A DNA stretch of 64,000 nt, taken from positions 62,001 to 126,000 of the forward strand of contig WNNJ02002784.1 of the NCBI GenBank assembly GCA_012934845.2, in the 5' to 3' direction. Shown in pieces: positions 1 through 10,622 of the stretch; position 1 is the first letter of the stretch, and every line of letters starts with the position of its first letter. A program made the position numbers and the translations under genes. The notes under the pieces are model-generated. The model was not told where the DNA came from. It did not search any database and was given only the letters and a program-made list of their open reading frames with translations. The stretch is from Pomphorhynchus laevis (lineage: Eukaryota > Acanthocephala > Palaeacanthocephala > Echinorhynchida > Pomphorhynchidae).

Positions 1-380
1 CGATAAATCATTAAATCTATTAAAATTATAATGAGTGGCTGTTTGTGCTAGTAAAAATTACCTCATATTTAAATAAGTATTTAAAAATAAGGAAAAAATA
101 TCAAATTGTGATAGATTAGTCACCAATAATTTGGTGACTAATCTTGTAAATAGAATTTATCTAATCTTATCAAATTGATATAATCTTATCACTATAATCG
201 TATCGATTAAATTGTTTTAAATGTATAATCTTATCTGTATAATCTTATCAATCAAATTGTTTAACTATTAGATATTAATTTAAAAAATTAAAATTAAATA
301 ATTAAAATTCACGAAATGAAACTGTGAACTTTAATCACAACTTTAAAGACTATTTAGATCACTTTATTTGCTCAGTTTTG
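1..380. other. AT-rich non-coding flank with one perfect hairpin
   Basis: No open frame of note. Its only structure is a perfect 14-bp inverted repeat (113-126 against 131-144, arm AGATTAGTCACCAA) with a 4-base loop. Nothing else was recognised. Confidence 0.6.
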
Positions 381-1400
381 CAATATTGATTAGGGGCTAT
401 CGGAAAATACACATAAAGAGATGAAGCACAATCGAATTTTCGGCGCGTGTGGACAACTTTAAAAATACCGTGGATGTTTCGGATGGAGAGAGATGTTTCG
501 CCGTTTTCTTCGCCACGGCGTTTTTAATGCAGTCAGAAGATAGTTTAGCGATTTCGGATTGGGTTCGATTGGGGAAATGCGATTTGATGATGACATTAGT
601 TTAAATCGTTATGAGAGGATGGAGAATGCGTAAGAGCGATGCTTGAAATCAATTTTAATGAGAGGCCGAGACGGATTAGATTGAGAATATTTGTTTAGGC
701 GGATGAATAGGACAGGAGATATGTCGTTAAAAAAGGATAGTTTAGAGCAGGAACAAGAGACGAGAAAATAGATCTGAAGTCGAGACGTGCTTGTGGAGAT
801 CAGGATGTGGAAGGAGTGATAATAGTGACGATGACGCAATGATCGCGAGCAGGAAAGCGTTTCCGTAAAGGAGGACGAATGACGTGAGTGGGTGAGATCA
901 CGATAGGAGAGCTGGGAGTTATGAATATGAAGGAAGTAGGTTCGACAGCGGAATACACAGAGGATATGGATAATATAGAGGGTGGCTAGCTATGTTAAGA
1001 AAGGTTATGAGTGGAAGGATCATGGAGGTAGGTGGAGGTGATTTTGATGGATGGATGTAGGTTATTGAGAAACGATACAGGAGGAAAGGGAAGGGGTGTC
1101 GAGGGAATGAAGATGACATGGTATGGGAAGTGTATATGGTGACAGGATCAGTGGTCGTAGAAAAGACATCGGTAACGACAAGAATAATTTGAGTGGACGT
1201 GTTGGAGGTTGATGTGTGCTTATTGGACAGGTTGCGGATTAGTTTGTTGGCACAAAACTCAAATAGGAAGTCTTCTTTAGACTTACTGTTGTCGCAGGCG
1301 ATTGTGGTCTAGATGGTGCAGTCTTGTATCGAACACTATACTTGTAGTTGATCACAGTTGGTGTCGGTCGTAGCTGTTTTCTTACGTCCTCTCATTAACG
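381..1400 (-). mobile_element. GC-richer block, possible LINE ORF1 remnant
   Basis: The base composition shifts abruptly from the AT-rich surroundings to a purine-rich plus strand, the same look as the minus-strand L2-like LINE at 7.0-9.8 kb. The minus strand holds short broken frames (609-839, 919-1119) rich in Ser, Pro, Leu and Ile, with no RT or endonuclease motif. My reading is a decayed 5' or ORF1 part of an L2-like LINE. That rests on composition and orientation only, and an unrelated remnant is equally possible. Confidence 0.3.
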
Positions 1401-1433
1401 CCCTAGTGTGTTTAAGCTTTCAAATTTGCTACT

Positions 1434-1720
1434 GCAACTAATGGAATTGATCTGCAACTGATGGAATTGATCTGAAACTGATGGAATTGATCTGAAACTG
1501 AAGGAATTGATCTGCAACTGATGGAATTGATTTGCAACTGATGGAATTGATCTGCAACTGATTAAATTGATCTGCAATTGATTGAATTGATCTGCAACTG
1601 GTTGAATTGATCTCAACTGATTGAATTGATCTGCAACTAATTGAATTGATCTACAACTGATTGAATTGATCTGCAACTGATTGAATTGATCTGTAATTGA
1701 TTGAATTGATCTGCAATGTA
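1434..1720. repeat. 20-bp minisatellite, about 14 copies
   Basis: Tandem copies of a 20-bp unit close to CTGCAACTGATGGAATTGAT, with single-base variants and one shorter copy near 1613-1620. The period is visible directly because it divides the 60-base line. A 93-codon minus-strand frame across it is only the repeat translated (Gln-Ile-Asn-Ser type) and is not considered a gene. Confidence 0.95.
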
Positions 1721-1997
1721 ATTATACTGAGGAGTTAACTTAAGTTAGAAAACCTTAGGTGATATTATGATATCGAAAAACCAAAGCTTTATTTAAATCA
1801 CATTTGACGTATATTTTTCTTCGGTTTATAAATACATAAATATTTAGCAATTCTTGGGTATTGATAAATTCTTGGATGCAATTCTTGGATACATATTTAT
1901 CAATTTTTGAGTTTATAAATACATAAATATTTATTAGAAAATATTAATTTTTGAATATGAATCGTTAAAATAGTAAATAATATAATTATTAAAACAT

Positions 1998-2210
1998 ATT
2001 TAAAATTTAAACATATGCATTTATCAATAAACATTTATAAATATTAATAAATTAATATTTTACATATTTATAATTATTTAATATTAAATATCAAAACACT
2101 AAGTAATAATAAAAATATTTCAAAATATTATAATGGAACAATCATATTATTTCATTATATTAAATTTTAAAAATTAATATAATTTCCTTCAGCTTTAGAA
2201 AGTCCAATGA
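1998..2210. repeat. AT-rich direct repeat, left copy
   Basis: This stretch resembles 2616-2960. Both share the run from an ACATATGCATTTATCAATAA-like start through ATTAAATATC and AAAATATTTCAAAATATT to a TTAGAAAGTCCAATRAAAA end. The two copies bracket the MAST-fragment and repeat B insertions, so the whole 2.0-2.96 kb looks like insertions between two copies of one repeat. Confidence 0.6.
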
Positions 2211-2345
2211 AAAAAAGATCTGGCTCTTGAAAAACTGCCACGGAATCGTTTGTTTTTTTGTTTAGGATAAAAATAAGTCGATGAATCAGACAAACTTTAA
2301 CTTTTTTGTAAAAAATAATGTTCAGATCAAAAATACTATTTCGTG
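2205..2345 (-). pseudogene. Fragment of the MAST kinase gene plus flank (copy 1)
   Basis: The stretch AAAGATCTGGCTCTTGAAAA and its continuation match the MAST coding region at about 12130-12175 (linker before the PDZ domain). It is followed by a flank containing AAGTCGATGAATCAG, which also occurs downstream of the MAST stop at about 11650. The same fragment plus flank recurs at 10480-10622. It cannot code for a protein by itself. Confidence 0.75.
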
Positions 2346-2348
2346 AAA

Positions 2349-2625
2349 GGTTCCGCGTACACGAAATATTGATAAATCAACGATGCACGAAATTGTGCAA
2401 ATCTGCAATTACCTTAGATGATCAGAAAAGAAGACCCTATGAGTGCTTCAATAGATATTAATCTGACTAATTATGATGGTTCGACTCAATCTAAGCCTAC
2501 CTACATAACTTTTGATAATTCTGTAATTATTCCTTACAAGAGCTGTGGACATATATTACGTCTACAAATAAAGACTTATGTAGTATGACGATTTATACAT
2601 ATTTTCAAAATATTGTTTATTTTTA
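2349..2625. repeat. Dispersed repeat B (copy 1) ending in a MAST fragment
   Basis: From 2349 the sequence follows the repeat at 10180-10450 almost base for base. It ends with ATGTAGTATGACGATTTATA, which is MAST coding sequence (about 12055-12090). The B-to-MAST junction is the same as in the 10.4-kb copy. This copy is 5'-truncated, and it lies directly after the copy-1 MAST fragment and flank, giving a tail-to-head order. Confidence 0.75.
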
Positions 2626-2960
2626 AAATTCAAACATATACATTTATCAATAAATATTTATAAATAATAATCAATTCATATTTTACATATTTATAATCAT
2701 TAAATATTAAATATCGAAACAATAATAAAATATAAAAATATTTCAAAATATTTTTATGAAATAATTATACTATTTCAATAAATAGCATTTAATGAAATTA
2801 TACTTTTTAAAAGTATAATTAATATAGTATTTAAAATTATATATTATTAAATATATTATTATATAAAAAATATATAATATAATAATTATATATATTATTA
2901 TATAAAATTATATATTATTTATAGTATTTAAAATTGTACTATTTTATTAGAAAGTCCAAT
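2616..2960. repeat. AT-rich direct repeat, right copy
   Basis: This is the second copy of the 1998-2210 repeat. It carries an extra AT-rich palindromic run (about 2800-2930, alternating TATA and ATTA blocks) before the shared end TTAGAAAGTCCAATAAAAAC. No coding potential was seen. Confidence 0.6.
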
Positions 2961-3040
2961 AAAAACATTGTGTTTCTTTAAATAATGCGTTCTTGAGCAT
3001 TTCTATAAATAATAACACGATCTTAAATCAGTGACGATAT

Positions 3041-3560
3041 TGAATCAGTGATTCGTCGTGGGTCCTGAATTTGCTTTCATAATTCGTATTCGTATGAGGA
3101 TAGGTTATCCTTGTTAGGTTTATGTTCAATGAGACAAAGACTACTGTATATTGATCTCTTGGCAATGTGGGCAGTTGTCAAATCCTTTGAAGGATATTCT
3201 ACAAATGTTATAAAGTTTAGAACTAAAAATTGTCGTGGACATCGCCTAACCCTCTATAAATTTCCCCTGGTAAAAATTCTCGAATAATGAAACATTCTCA
3301 TCGTGTAATCAACATTTGCAATGCACTACCTGAGGAAATTTATTGTGCCTCGAGCTATTCTCATATTAAACTTTAAGTGAAGAAGTGGATTCATAACAGC
3401 TCGAACCATCAGCTAGTCTTAAACTATTCATTCGGCTGATTACATTCTACACTAGATTTCTCGATTTATATTTTCAATATCAACAGTAAACAGACTGAAC
3501 ATTTATTTGCGGCTTTATTTATTCACGAATACAAACAGTCTAAATGTATCTAAAGCCCGA
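3041..3560 (+). mobile_element. CR1-like LINE 3' end, copy A(i), 5'-truncated
   Basis: Nearly identical over several hundred bases to 6503-7000 (start TGAATCAGTG, then CGTCGTGGGTCCTGAATTTG). Read in the frames of copy A(ii), it encodes the last part of a LINE ORF2: a YEDRL-like stretch, then 'RRLYxDL' and 'HRLTLYKFPL', as in CR1-clade C-termini. The shared tail is AATATCAACAGTRAACAGAC. The close match suggests recent activity. Confidence 0.75.
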
Positions 3561-3865
3561 TCAGTCAAAACTTAAAGAATTAAAGCGATAAGCATGTACT
3601 TACTAATCCTTTATTTTTATTACTTTTCATACAATTTTAAATCGAATGAACTGTTTAATAGTAAAAAATAAGATTACTCAATCGCTCAACAATGAAAAGC
3701 TAAAATAAAAAATTGCAAAAAATATCATACAAGCGATAAATTTTACAATGATTCAATGTCAAAATATCGTAGCCGACCTCCTAAAAGCAGTGATGTCGCT
3801 ACTGTTCCGAATTCAACTTTAAATCATTAAGAGCAGCTTCTCAGAAACCTTGCGACCAAACAAAT
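3561..3865. other. AT-rich spacer
   Basis: This lies between the LINE tail and repeat B. It has no frame, repeat or hairpin that I can support. Confidence 0.5.
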
Positions 3866-4523
3866 ACTTATTATTATATTACGCGGCAAGTGGGGTGTGA
3901 TGAAATAGGCTGCAATGTTTGGACCACTTTGCTACTCATCGGTTGATGGCATGTCTTTTCGGCTCGAAACTTTTTGTTTTTTGTTGTGCCACACTTTATA
4001 AAACAGTTGAAAATGCATCCTATATTCCTCCTACTCGAAATATTGATAAATCAACGATGCACAGATCCGTACACCTCGGAAATTACCTTGGATAATCAAA
4101 AAAGAAGACCTTATAAGTACTTCAATAGATATTGATCTGACTAATTATGATGGTTCGACTCAATCTAAGCAAACCTACATGACTTTTAATAATTCTGCAA
4201 TTATTCATTCGACAAGAGCTGTGGACATATATTACGTCTTCAAATATGATGATAGTGTAATTAAAACTTGGAAATTGCCGAATACTGAAGAATCCATTAA
4301 GAGCAACGATGGTAATATGAATTATCAAGTTATTAATAGTCGAACAAGGACTCATAATCGTCAAGTAATACATACTACTGAAGCAAGTCATTCCTCCAAT
4401 GGTGTATCTACTACCACAAAAAGTGATAGACAGCAAAACCTTAATAGAAGTTATAATATTATTCTTAGCGGAATCTTATTGATAGATTGCGCGGTATTTT
4501 TCTCAGCTTTTGCAAAAAGGTAA
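3866..4523 (+). repeat. Dispersed repeat B (copy 2), with a 114-codon open frame
   Basis: It starts like the 10.0-kb copy (AAATACTTATTATTATATTA, then GGGGTGTGATGAAATAGGCT) and follows it to about 4240. Where copies 1 and 3 switch to MAST sequence, this copy continues in an open frame ending at 4523. That frame reads STRAVDIYYVFKYDDSVIKT, then an Asn/Ser/Thr-rich stretch. I do not recognise the protein. It could be the ORF1 or 5' part of an unidentified retroelement, or a captured host gene. It is probably the ancestral form of B, because it lacks the MAST fusion. Confidence 0.5.
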
Positions 4524-5014
4524 TGAGGATATTCTGAGTTGTTTAAACGTATGCAAAGTGTTTAGATTGGAAAATAAATTAACTGATAAGTCTCGACAAT
4601 TGAAGGTCGTAACGAGCTCTCTTTATCACGTCAATATCTTATTAAAGTGTGGATATCGATTGACCGAAACCAATACACGTTATTCTTTGCGATCTCGTAT
4701 CAGAGGACTGTATGAGTCTTAGGAAAGCAAATGAAGTATTTAAAAGTCCTTTAGCTAGTGGTGAAGTTAACCTTTGCATTCGAAATTTTCGCCTTATGAA
4801 ATAGCGACCAACAATTCGATGGGTTCCGATAAAGCATCTATTAACAAAATTAACAACGAATTTTTACAATGTGGTCGGATGTGGATCTCCAGATAGTTTC
4901 TTCTTCAAACAGTAACATCGATAAATTTGTCCTTCGTTAGGATGTCTAGTTTCATTCAAATGTATTTTTGAGGCAAAACAACAAACAGGTGGTGTTAGCA
5001 ATACTTCACGGCAT
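4510..5014 (+). other. Degenerate coding-like stretch between repeat B and an L2-like LINE
   Basis: Short frames (70 codons at 4510-4722) rich in Leu, Arg and Lys resemble the linker between the endonuclease and RT of a LINE ORF2. No diagnostic motif is present. It may be the upstream part of the LINE that follows. Confidence 0.25.
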
Positions 5015-5956
5015 TTGTCAATAGGCTATACGAATTTGCGTAGTTTTGCAAGCTCCAGTGAAGTTGAGACGTGCTTAATAAATCTTGACGCCCCCCACAG
5101 TTCATCAGGCCCGGATGGCATTTCTCCGTTCCTAAAAACTGTCTTCATATTGAGTCTTGTCTCAATTTCCAATTATCTTTCTTCCCTTCGCCTTTCTCTG
5201 AATCCTGATAAATCCAAAAGTATGTGGATCCTACCTCAACGCCTCGGTTTCGAACCTCCTTCCGTATCGTTAAATTCTACAATTCTTCCTATCGTTGATA
5301 ATCTCGTTTTCCTAGGCTTTCATTTCGACAACCGACTTTCACTTAAACCTTTCGTTAGAGATAAAGTACGCTCATCTACCTTGATACTCCGCAACCTCCG
5401 TCAAGTTCGTATATTGATCGATTTCCCTTCTTGTATGACTCTCATACCTTCTCTCCTTTTTTCTAGACTCGATTATTGTCTTAGTCTATTTTCCAACTCA
5501 CCTAAATCCACTCTTCTTCCCCTACAACGCATCGTCAACGCAGCTGTCCGAATTATCCTCTGTCTTCGTCGTTTTGATCATACATCCTACCATCTTGCTT
5601 CTCTCGATTTGCCTACAATTTATTGTCGTGTTCAAATTCGTCTTCTTATCGTTGCTTTCCGCCTTGTAACTCTTCATACCCCCTTCATTTCTCAATCTTC
5701 CGTAATTCCCTTCTTTAACATGTCCCAAACTACTCTACCCCCTTTGGACTCCGCTCCTTTCTGGTGGCTGCTTCTCTATCGTGGAACCATCTGCCCATTC
5801 ATATACGCCAATCAACTTCCTTGCCGTGCTTCAAACGACAAATCCGATCCCATTTAAACAATTTATCTGCTTGACTTTTTCATTTTTCTTTGTGGACTTG
5901 TAAGCGTACAGCTTGTACGCATTTGCCACATTAAATAAATTTGTATTATTATTAAT
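5015..5956 (+). mobile_element. L2-like LINE, internally deleted 3' part
   Basis: A 280-codon open frame starts in the RT N-terminal signature (SSGPDGISPFLK, residues 29-40) and passes directly to a region that normally follows the RT catalytic YADD box (SLNPDKSKSM, about residues 62-71). It then has the conserved L2/CR1 C-terminus SRLDYCLSLFSNSPKSTLLP with LQRIVNAAVR. The catalytic palm motifs between these are missing, so the enzyme cannot work. The 3' end has a short inverted repeat around GTACAGCTTGTAC and ends in ATTATTATTAAT. The minus-strand element at 7.0-9.8 kb ends the same way (hairpin and tail), so they belong to one family. Confidence 0.8.
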
Positions 5957-5984
5957 ATCTTGCTCAATTTCTTGCCATGCTTTT

Positions 5985-7000
5985 CCAACACAGTATGTCC
6001 TGTCCAATGTAAATTGTGTAGTCCCTCATGGTACTGTATTGGATCCTCTTCATTTTTATCACATTTCTAAATGACTTATTATTACGTATCCAAAACCCAT
6101 GTTTAGCCTTTGCTGTTGATGTAAAACTATGATGCACTAGAGATAGTCAACTGGATGCTAAACTGTTGCAGAACGACTTTGATTACATTTATAAATGGAG
6201 TGAAGCAACACAGATGAAGTTAAATATAAGTAAATGCATGTATATGAGGTTAGGTAGCATTGGGATCGATCATAATTACCACATTGGATAATAGATACTT
6301 ACTGTTGTGTCGGAACAATAATAATTTAAATACTGAATTTGCTAGTAGTAAGGCAGTTGAAGCGTTGCATTGAATCAAAAATTGCTTCTCGAAAATAAAC
6401 CCTTCTGACTTCAAACTGCTTTATTGTTCTTTGGTTCGTTCACATTTTGAGTATTGTATTCAAGCTGATTTTTCCATGTACTGAACAAGAAATTACCTAT
6501 CTTGAATCAGTGCTTCGTCGTGGGTCCTGAATTTGCTTTCATAATTCGTATTCGTATGAGGATAGGTTATCCTTGTTAGGTTTATGTTCAATGAGACAAA
6601 GACTACTGTATCTTGATCTCTTGGCAATGTGGGCAGTTGTCAAATCCTTTGAAGGATATTCTACAAATGTTATAAAGTTTAGAACTAAAAATTGTCGTGG
6701 ACATCGCCTAACCCTCTATAAATTTCCCCTGGTAAAAATTCTCGAATAATGAAACATTCTCATCGTGTAATCAACATTTGCAATGCACTACCTGAGGAAA
6801 TTTATTGTGTCTCCAGCTATTGTCATATCAAACTTCAAATAAGGAAGTGGATTCATAACAGATCGAACCACTAATTAGTGTTGAACTACCCATTAGGCTA
6901 ATAACATTATACATTAGATTTTTCATATATTTATTTTGATTTTAATATCAACAGTGAACAGACTGAACACCAATTGGGGGCTTTATTTAGTGGCAAATGT
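5985..7000 (+). mobile_element. CR1-like LINE 3' part, copy A(ii)
   Basis: Across shifting frames it encodes RT motifs: 'VNCVVPHGTVLDPLHF' (degenerate GVPQGSVLGPLLF) and 'FADDVKLW'-like residues at about 6105-6140. Then come 'FKLLYCSLVRSHFEYCIQA' and a C-terminus ending near WIHNRSNH. The order is that of CR1/Jockey-superfamily ORF2. Several stops and frameshifts break it. The 3' tail matches copies A(i) and A(iii). Confidence 0.75.
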
Positions 7001-7024
7001 AAGGTTTATGTTCAATGAGACAAA
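7001..7024 (+). mobile_element. CR1-like LINE copy A(iii), left piece
   Basis: The stretch AGGTTTATGTTCAATGAGAC plus AAA is the same as inside copies A(i) and A(ii). The continuation (ACTACTSTATCTTGATS) is found 2.8 kb away at 9808, on the far side of the L2-like LINE, so this copy was split by that insertion. Confidence 0.75.
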
Positions 7025-9802
7025 ATTGATTTATTTTTACATGACAAATGCGTGCCGGCGCACGCTTACATGACCACCGAAACAAATCAAAATTATGTAT
7101 CGAGAAGGTGGGAACGAATTAGGTATTTGAATAGGTAAAGGAGGGAGCGCGGCGGACGTCGAGAGGGAGCTGATTCCAGGCGAGTTAGGCGGCGACGAGG
7201 AAGGATCGGAGACCATAGTTGTTGGAGTAATTGGGAACGTATAGTAAGAGGTAATGACGGGAACGCAGTTATAGAGAGATGGGGCAAGTGTCGTCTAAGT
7301 AATGAAGGTTGATGAACGATGGGGAGTTGACAACGATAAGACAAGAAATTATGAGAAGGCGGAGTTGATGCAGATGTGGATGGTAAGCCAGCAGAGTTTG
7401 GCAAGATATGTTGATGTGTGGTCTAAGCGACGTAAATGTAGGGGCACTCAAACGGCGGAGTTGATGATGCGTTGTAGGCGTAGGATGATGGATTTTGGAG
7501 AATTGGCGAAACGGTTAAGGAAGTAATCAATTTTAAGAAAGAGAAGCAATTAAAGAAGATACATACAAGAACGGAAGTTGATAAGGGGGTGAATACGGCG
7601 GATGCCACGGATAATTAAGTTAGGCGATCGGACCTTGTCACGGACGAAGGGTTTAAGGGAAAGGTGATCATCGAAATGGAAACCTAAGAAAGTGAAATTG
7701 TGGACTATGGGGATGATTGATGATGCAAAAGGTACAGGAGGATATATGTAAGGTTGACAGGGGAGGCTCTACATTATTTTGGACTTGTTGAAGTTTAGAA
7801 CGAGGTGAAGATATGAGAGACATTTGTAGATAGTAGAAAAACGGTTGGAGGCAGAAATGCCGATATCGTGTATGCGATGGGCGGGTGCATGATCATCGAT
7901 GAGGATGTCATCGGCGTATTGCATGACGTTAAAAGAGTAAGCTTTGATAGTCGGAGAGAGATCGCCAAGTAGAAGAGAGAAAATCAAGGGGCCTAAGATT
8001 AAATCTTGTGGGACTTCGCAGAAAATAGGGATATGAGGATGATGAATTTGAACAGATGAAACGGAACGGTCGGATAGATATTAGGCAAACCGTGCAACGA
8101 AGGAGGAAGAAAATTCGTAATCACGACGAAGGCGAGAAAAGAGGATTGATTGGTTTACGATGTCGAAGGCAGAGGATATGTCGACGAAGATTAGAACACT
8201 ATATAGATCCTTGTCACGAGAAATGAGTAGGTCGTTAACTTTCATGCAGGCGAGTTCTGTGGAGTAATTAGAGAGGAAAGCGGATTGGAAAATGGTTACA
8301 GATTGAATGAAGAGAGATAAACGTTGATCTGTATTAAAATGAGGCGTTTTAAAAGTTTGGAAAGAGTAGGGAGGAGTAAAATGGGGCGATAGCTAGAAGG
8401 AAGTGAGTGGTCGAGCGATTGTTTCTTAAGGAGGAGACGAATTGTATCTGAATTCAAGTGTGAAGGGAAGGTACGACTATGGAAAACAAGGTGGTGATAA
8501 AAAAGGATATCGATGAGCATATGGGTTTAAATATGGGGGTAGGCAGGTGATTGGCAGGTGAGGTTTTGTTGTACAAGGGCATGAGGACAGATGATACTTA
8601 GGCATATGAGACAGGGAGAAGATTAAAAAGTTCCAAGAGTATGAGGCGAGGCGAGTAACATTGAGATGTAATGGAGACGGGGTTGTGAGAGAGCAACGTG
8701 GATACTTTGTACTGAAGAAATGACGAATAATCATGGGGATTGATGTTGCAAGACGAAGATGACCGAGAAAGGACTGTGTTAAAAGTATGCCAGAGATACT
8801 TAGAGTTGAATGAAGTGATGATTTTATGCTGCCAGAAGGAGTTGCATTTGGTACGTAGTAGGTGGAGATGAGACCGGCGAAGAGCAAAATAGGAATCACA
8901 GAGAGACGGTGTGAGCCAGCGGATATCACGTCTGAGAGAGGGGTAATAGACTCGAAAAGCATGACGGAGTCGACACTGTGAGAGTAAGCATTGGATGTCA
9001 AACCGTGGGACACGTTGCAAGCGACGGTGAGGGTGATGCTTGAAGGGCAAGATAAGATCGAGAGTGGATGCGAGTTCAGAGTCGAAAAGAAAGGCGAGAT
9101 CGTGAGAAGAGGAAGATGTTATTGTGTGAGATTATAGAGACGATTTAAGTAATGCATATCGGAAAAGCAGGATGTCAAGATTTATCCAAGGGCAACGTAG
9201 GATAATAGGTGTGTGAAGCGGGATGTTGTCGGAAGTGAAATCAAGGGTGACGAGAAAGTTATCGTATAGACTAGGATCGGAGATAGACAGTGAGGTGTAG
9301 GCAGCAAAACTATCGTAGACAGCGATGATGTCAAGTGCCCTGCCAAGGATATGTGGGAGCAGTGGAAAGGAGTTTTTAATTGTAGTTGGATAGAATGTTG
9401 ATGAACCGCGTGGAATCCATGGAAGAGGGGCGATCGAGGCGGATGTTGAATTGACCAAGTAAGAGTGAAGGGACGAAGGACAAAGAACAGTGGGACATTC
9501 GGTTAGTGAATTCTGTAAAAGATAAGGAGGTAGGAGCAGATAAGCCCGGACGGTATACAATAGCGAGATCCAGAGCGATCGGGCTAGAAGAACGATAAGT
9601 GAGCGATTCAAAAGAGCAACGACTGACAGGGAGTTTTCATTTCGCGAAGAGACGTGGGTGACAGGAGTATGCAACAATGCCGCTAAAATTAGAGAATTTA
9701 GAAGGAGATGAGCTGATGAGGCGGGCGGATTCGTAGTGAGTAATCGCCAGATAGCATACAGCGAATAGAGAGGTCGCCGGAATCGGAGTGCCAGGATTCG
9801 GT
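7025..9802 (-). mobile_element. L2-like LINE, almost full ORF2, decayed
   Basis: Read from 9802 down, it shows an APE-type endonuclease (LAIVYRPGLSAP, later LLLGQFNIRLDRPSSMDS), an L2-type linker (CNSFWQHKIITSFNSKYLWH), and the RT fingers and palm (SLPSSYRPILLLPTLSKLLK, FVDISSAFDIVN, and YADD within NVMQYADDILI). The thumb follows (LNFNKSKIM, FLGFHFDDHLSLKPFVRDKV). Each domain lies in short frames, so there are several frameshifts. The longest frame in the endonuclease region (9132-9806) is partly a shadow of the true one. The 3' end carries a hairpin around GCGTGCCGGCGCACGC. Flanking ACAAA at 7020-7024 and 9803-9807 looks like the target-site duplication. Confidence 0.85.
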
Positions 9803-10005
9803 ACAAAAACTACTCTATCTTGATGGTAATGTGGGCAGTTGTCAAATCATTTGATGGATACTCCACAAATGTTATAAAGTTTAGAGTTACAAATTGTAGT
9901 GGACATCACCTAATCCCATTATATGATAGATTTTTTATTTTATTTTAATATCAACAGTGAACATTTTATTTGCGGCTTTATTTATTCACGAATACAAACT
10001 GGATC
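9803..10005 (+). mobile_element. CR1-like LINE copy A(iii), right piece
   Basis: It resumes the A family after the inserted L2-like LINE: GGTAATGTGGGCAGTTGTCA, the TTATAAAGTTTAGA stretch, and the shared tail with TTTGCGGCTTTATTTATTCA. It lacks about 100 bases present in copies A(i) and A(ii). Confidence 0.75.
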
Positions 10006-10009
10006 AAGC

Positions 10010-10410
10010 AAATACTTATTATTATATTACGCGACAAGTGGGGTGTGATGAAATAGGCTGCAATGTTTGGACCACTGTTTTCTACTCATCGGCTGATGGG
10101 TATGTCTTTTCCGCTCGAAAACCTTTATCTTAAAAGTGTTGTGCCACACTTTATAAAAAAGTTTGAAACGCATCCTTGGTTCCGCTTACTCGAAATATTG
10201 ATAAATCAACGATGCACGAAATTGTGCAAATCTGCAATTACCTTAGATGATCAGAAAAGAAGACCCTATGAGTGCTTCAATAGATATTAATCTGACTAAT
10301 TATGATGGTTCGACTCAATCTAAGCCTACCTACATAACTTTTGATAATTCTGCAATTATTCATTCGACAAGAGCTGTGGACATATATTACGTCTACAAAC
10401 AAGGACTTAT
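10010..10410 (+). repeat. Dispersed repeat B (copy 3)
   Basis: This is the longest B copy that also carries the MAST fusion. A 75-codon frame (10063-10290; MFGPLFSTHRLMGMSFPLEN at its start, ITLDDQKRRPYECFNRY at its end) precedes the frame that continues open in copy 2 (STRAVDIYYV). The product is not recognised. It is almost identical to copy 1 over 10190-10440, suggesting recent duplication. Confidence 0.55.
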
Positions 10411-10622
10411 GTAGTATGACGATTTATACATATTTTCAAAATATTGTTTATTTTTTTATCCGCAGTGAGGACGCGTCTAGGGAAAAAAGATCTGGCTCTT
10501 GAAAAACTGCCACGGAATCGTTTGTTTTTTTGTTTAGGATAAAAATAAGTCGATGAATCAGACAAACTTTACCTTTTTTGTAAAAAATAATGTTCAGATC
10601 AAAAATACTATTTCGTGAAATA
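10405..10622 (-). pseudogene. Fragment of the MAST kinase gene plus flank (copy 3)
   Basis: On the minus strand, 10526-10405 translates to a near copy of MAST residues about 965-1002 (SRARSFF, RRVLTA.KKINNI, KICINRHTT) and then stops where the PDZ core would begin. Upstream in gene sense is a flank holding AAGTCGATGAATCAG, also found 3' of the real gene at about 11650. It is a dead fragment fused to repeat B at ATGTAGTATGACG. Confidence 0.85.

Noticed and set aside
540-590. tRNA B-box-like GGGTTCGATTGGGG
   Set aside because: No A box at the right distance and no cloverleaf; part of a probable LINE remnant.
1395-1676. 93-codon minus-strand open frame
   Set aside because: It is the 20-bp minisatellite translated; the frame is open only because the unit lacks stops.
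4122-4436. 104-codon minus-strand frame
   Set aside because: Shadow of the plus-strand frame in repeat B, which runs from upstream and has the more protein-like composition.
8477-9013. 178-codon minus-strand frame in the L2-like LINE
   Set aside because: The overlapping 8598-9050 frame carries the recognisable L2 linker (FWQHKIITSFNSKYLWH), so the longer one is a shadow.
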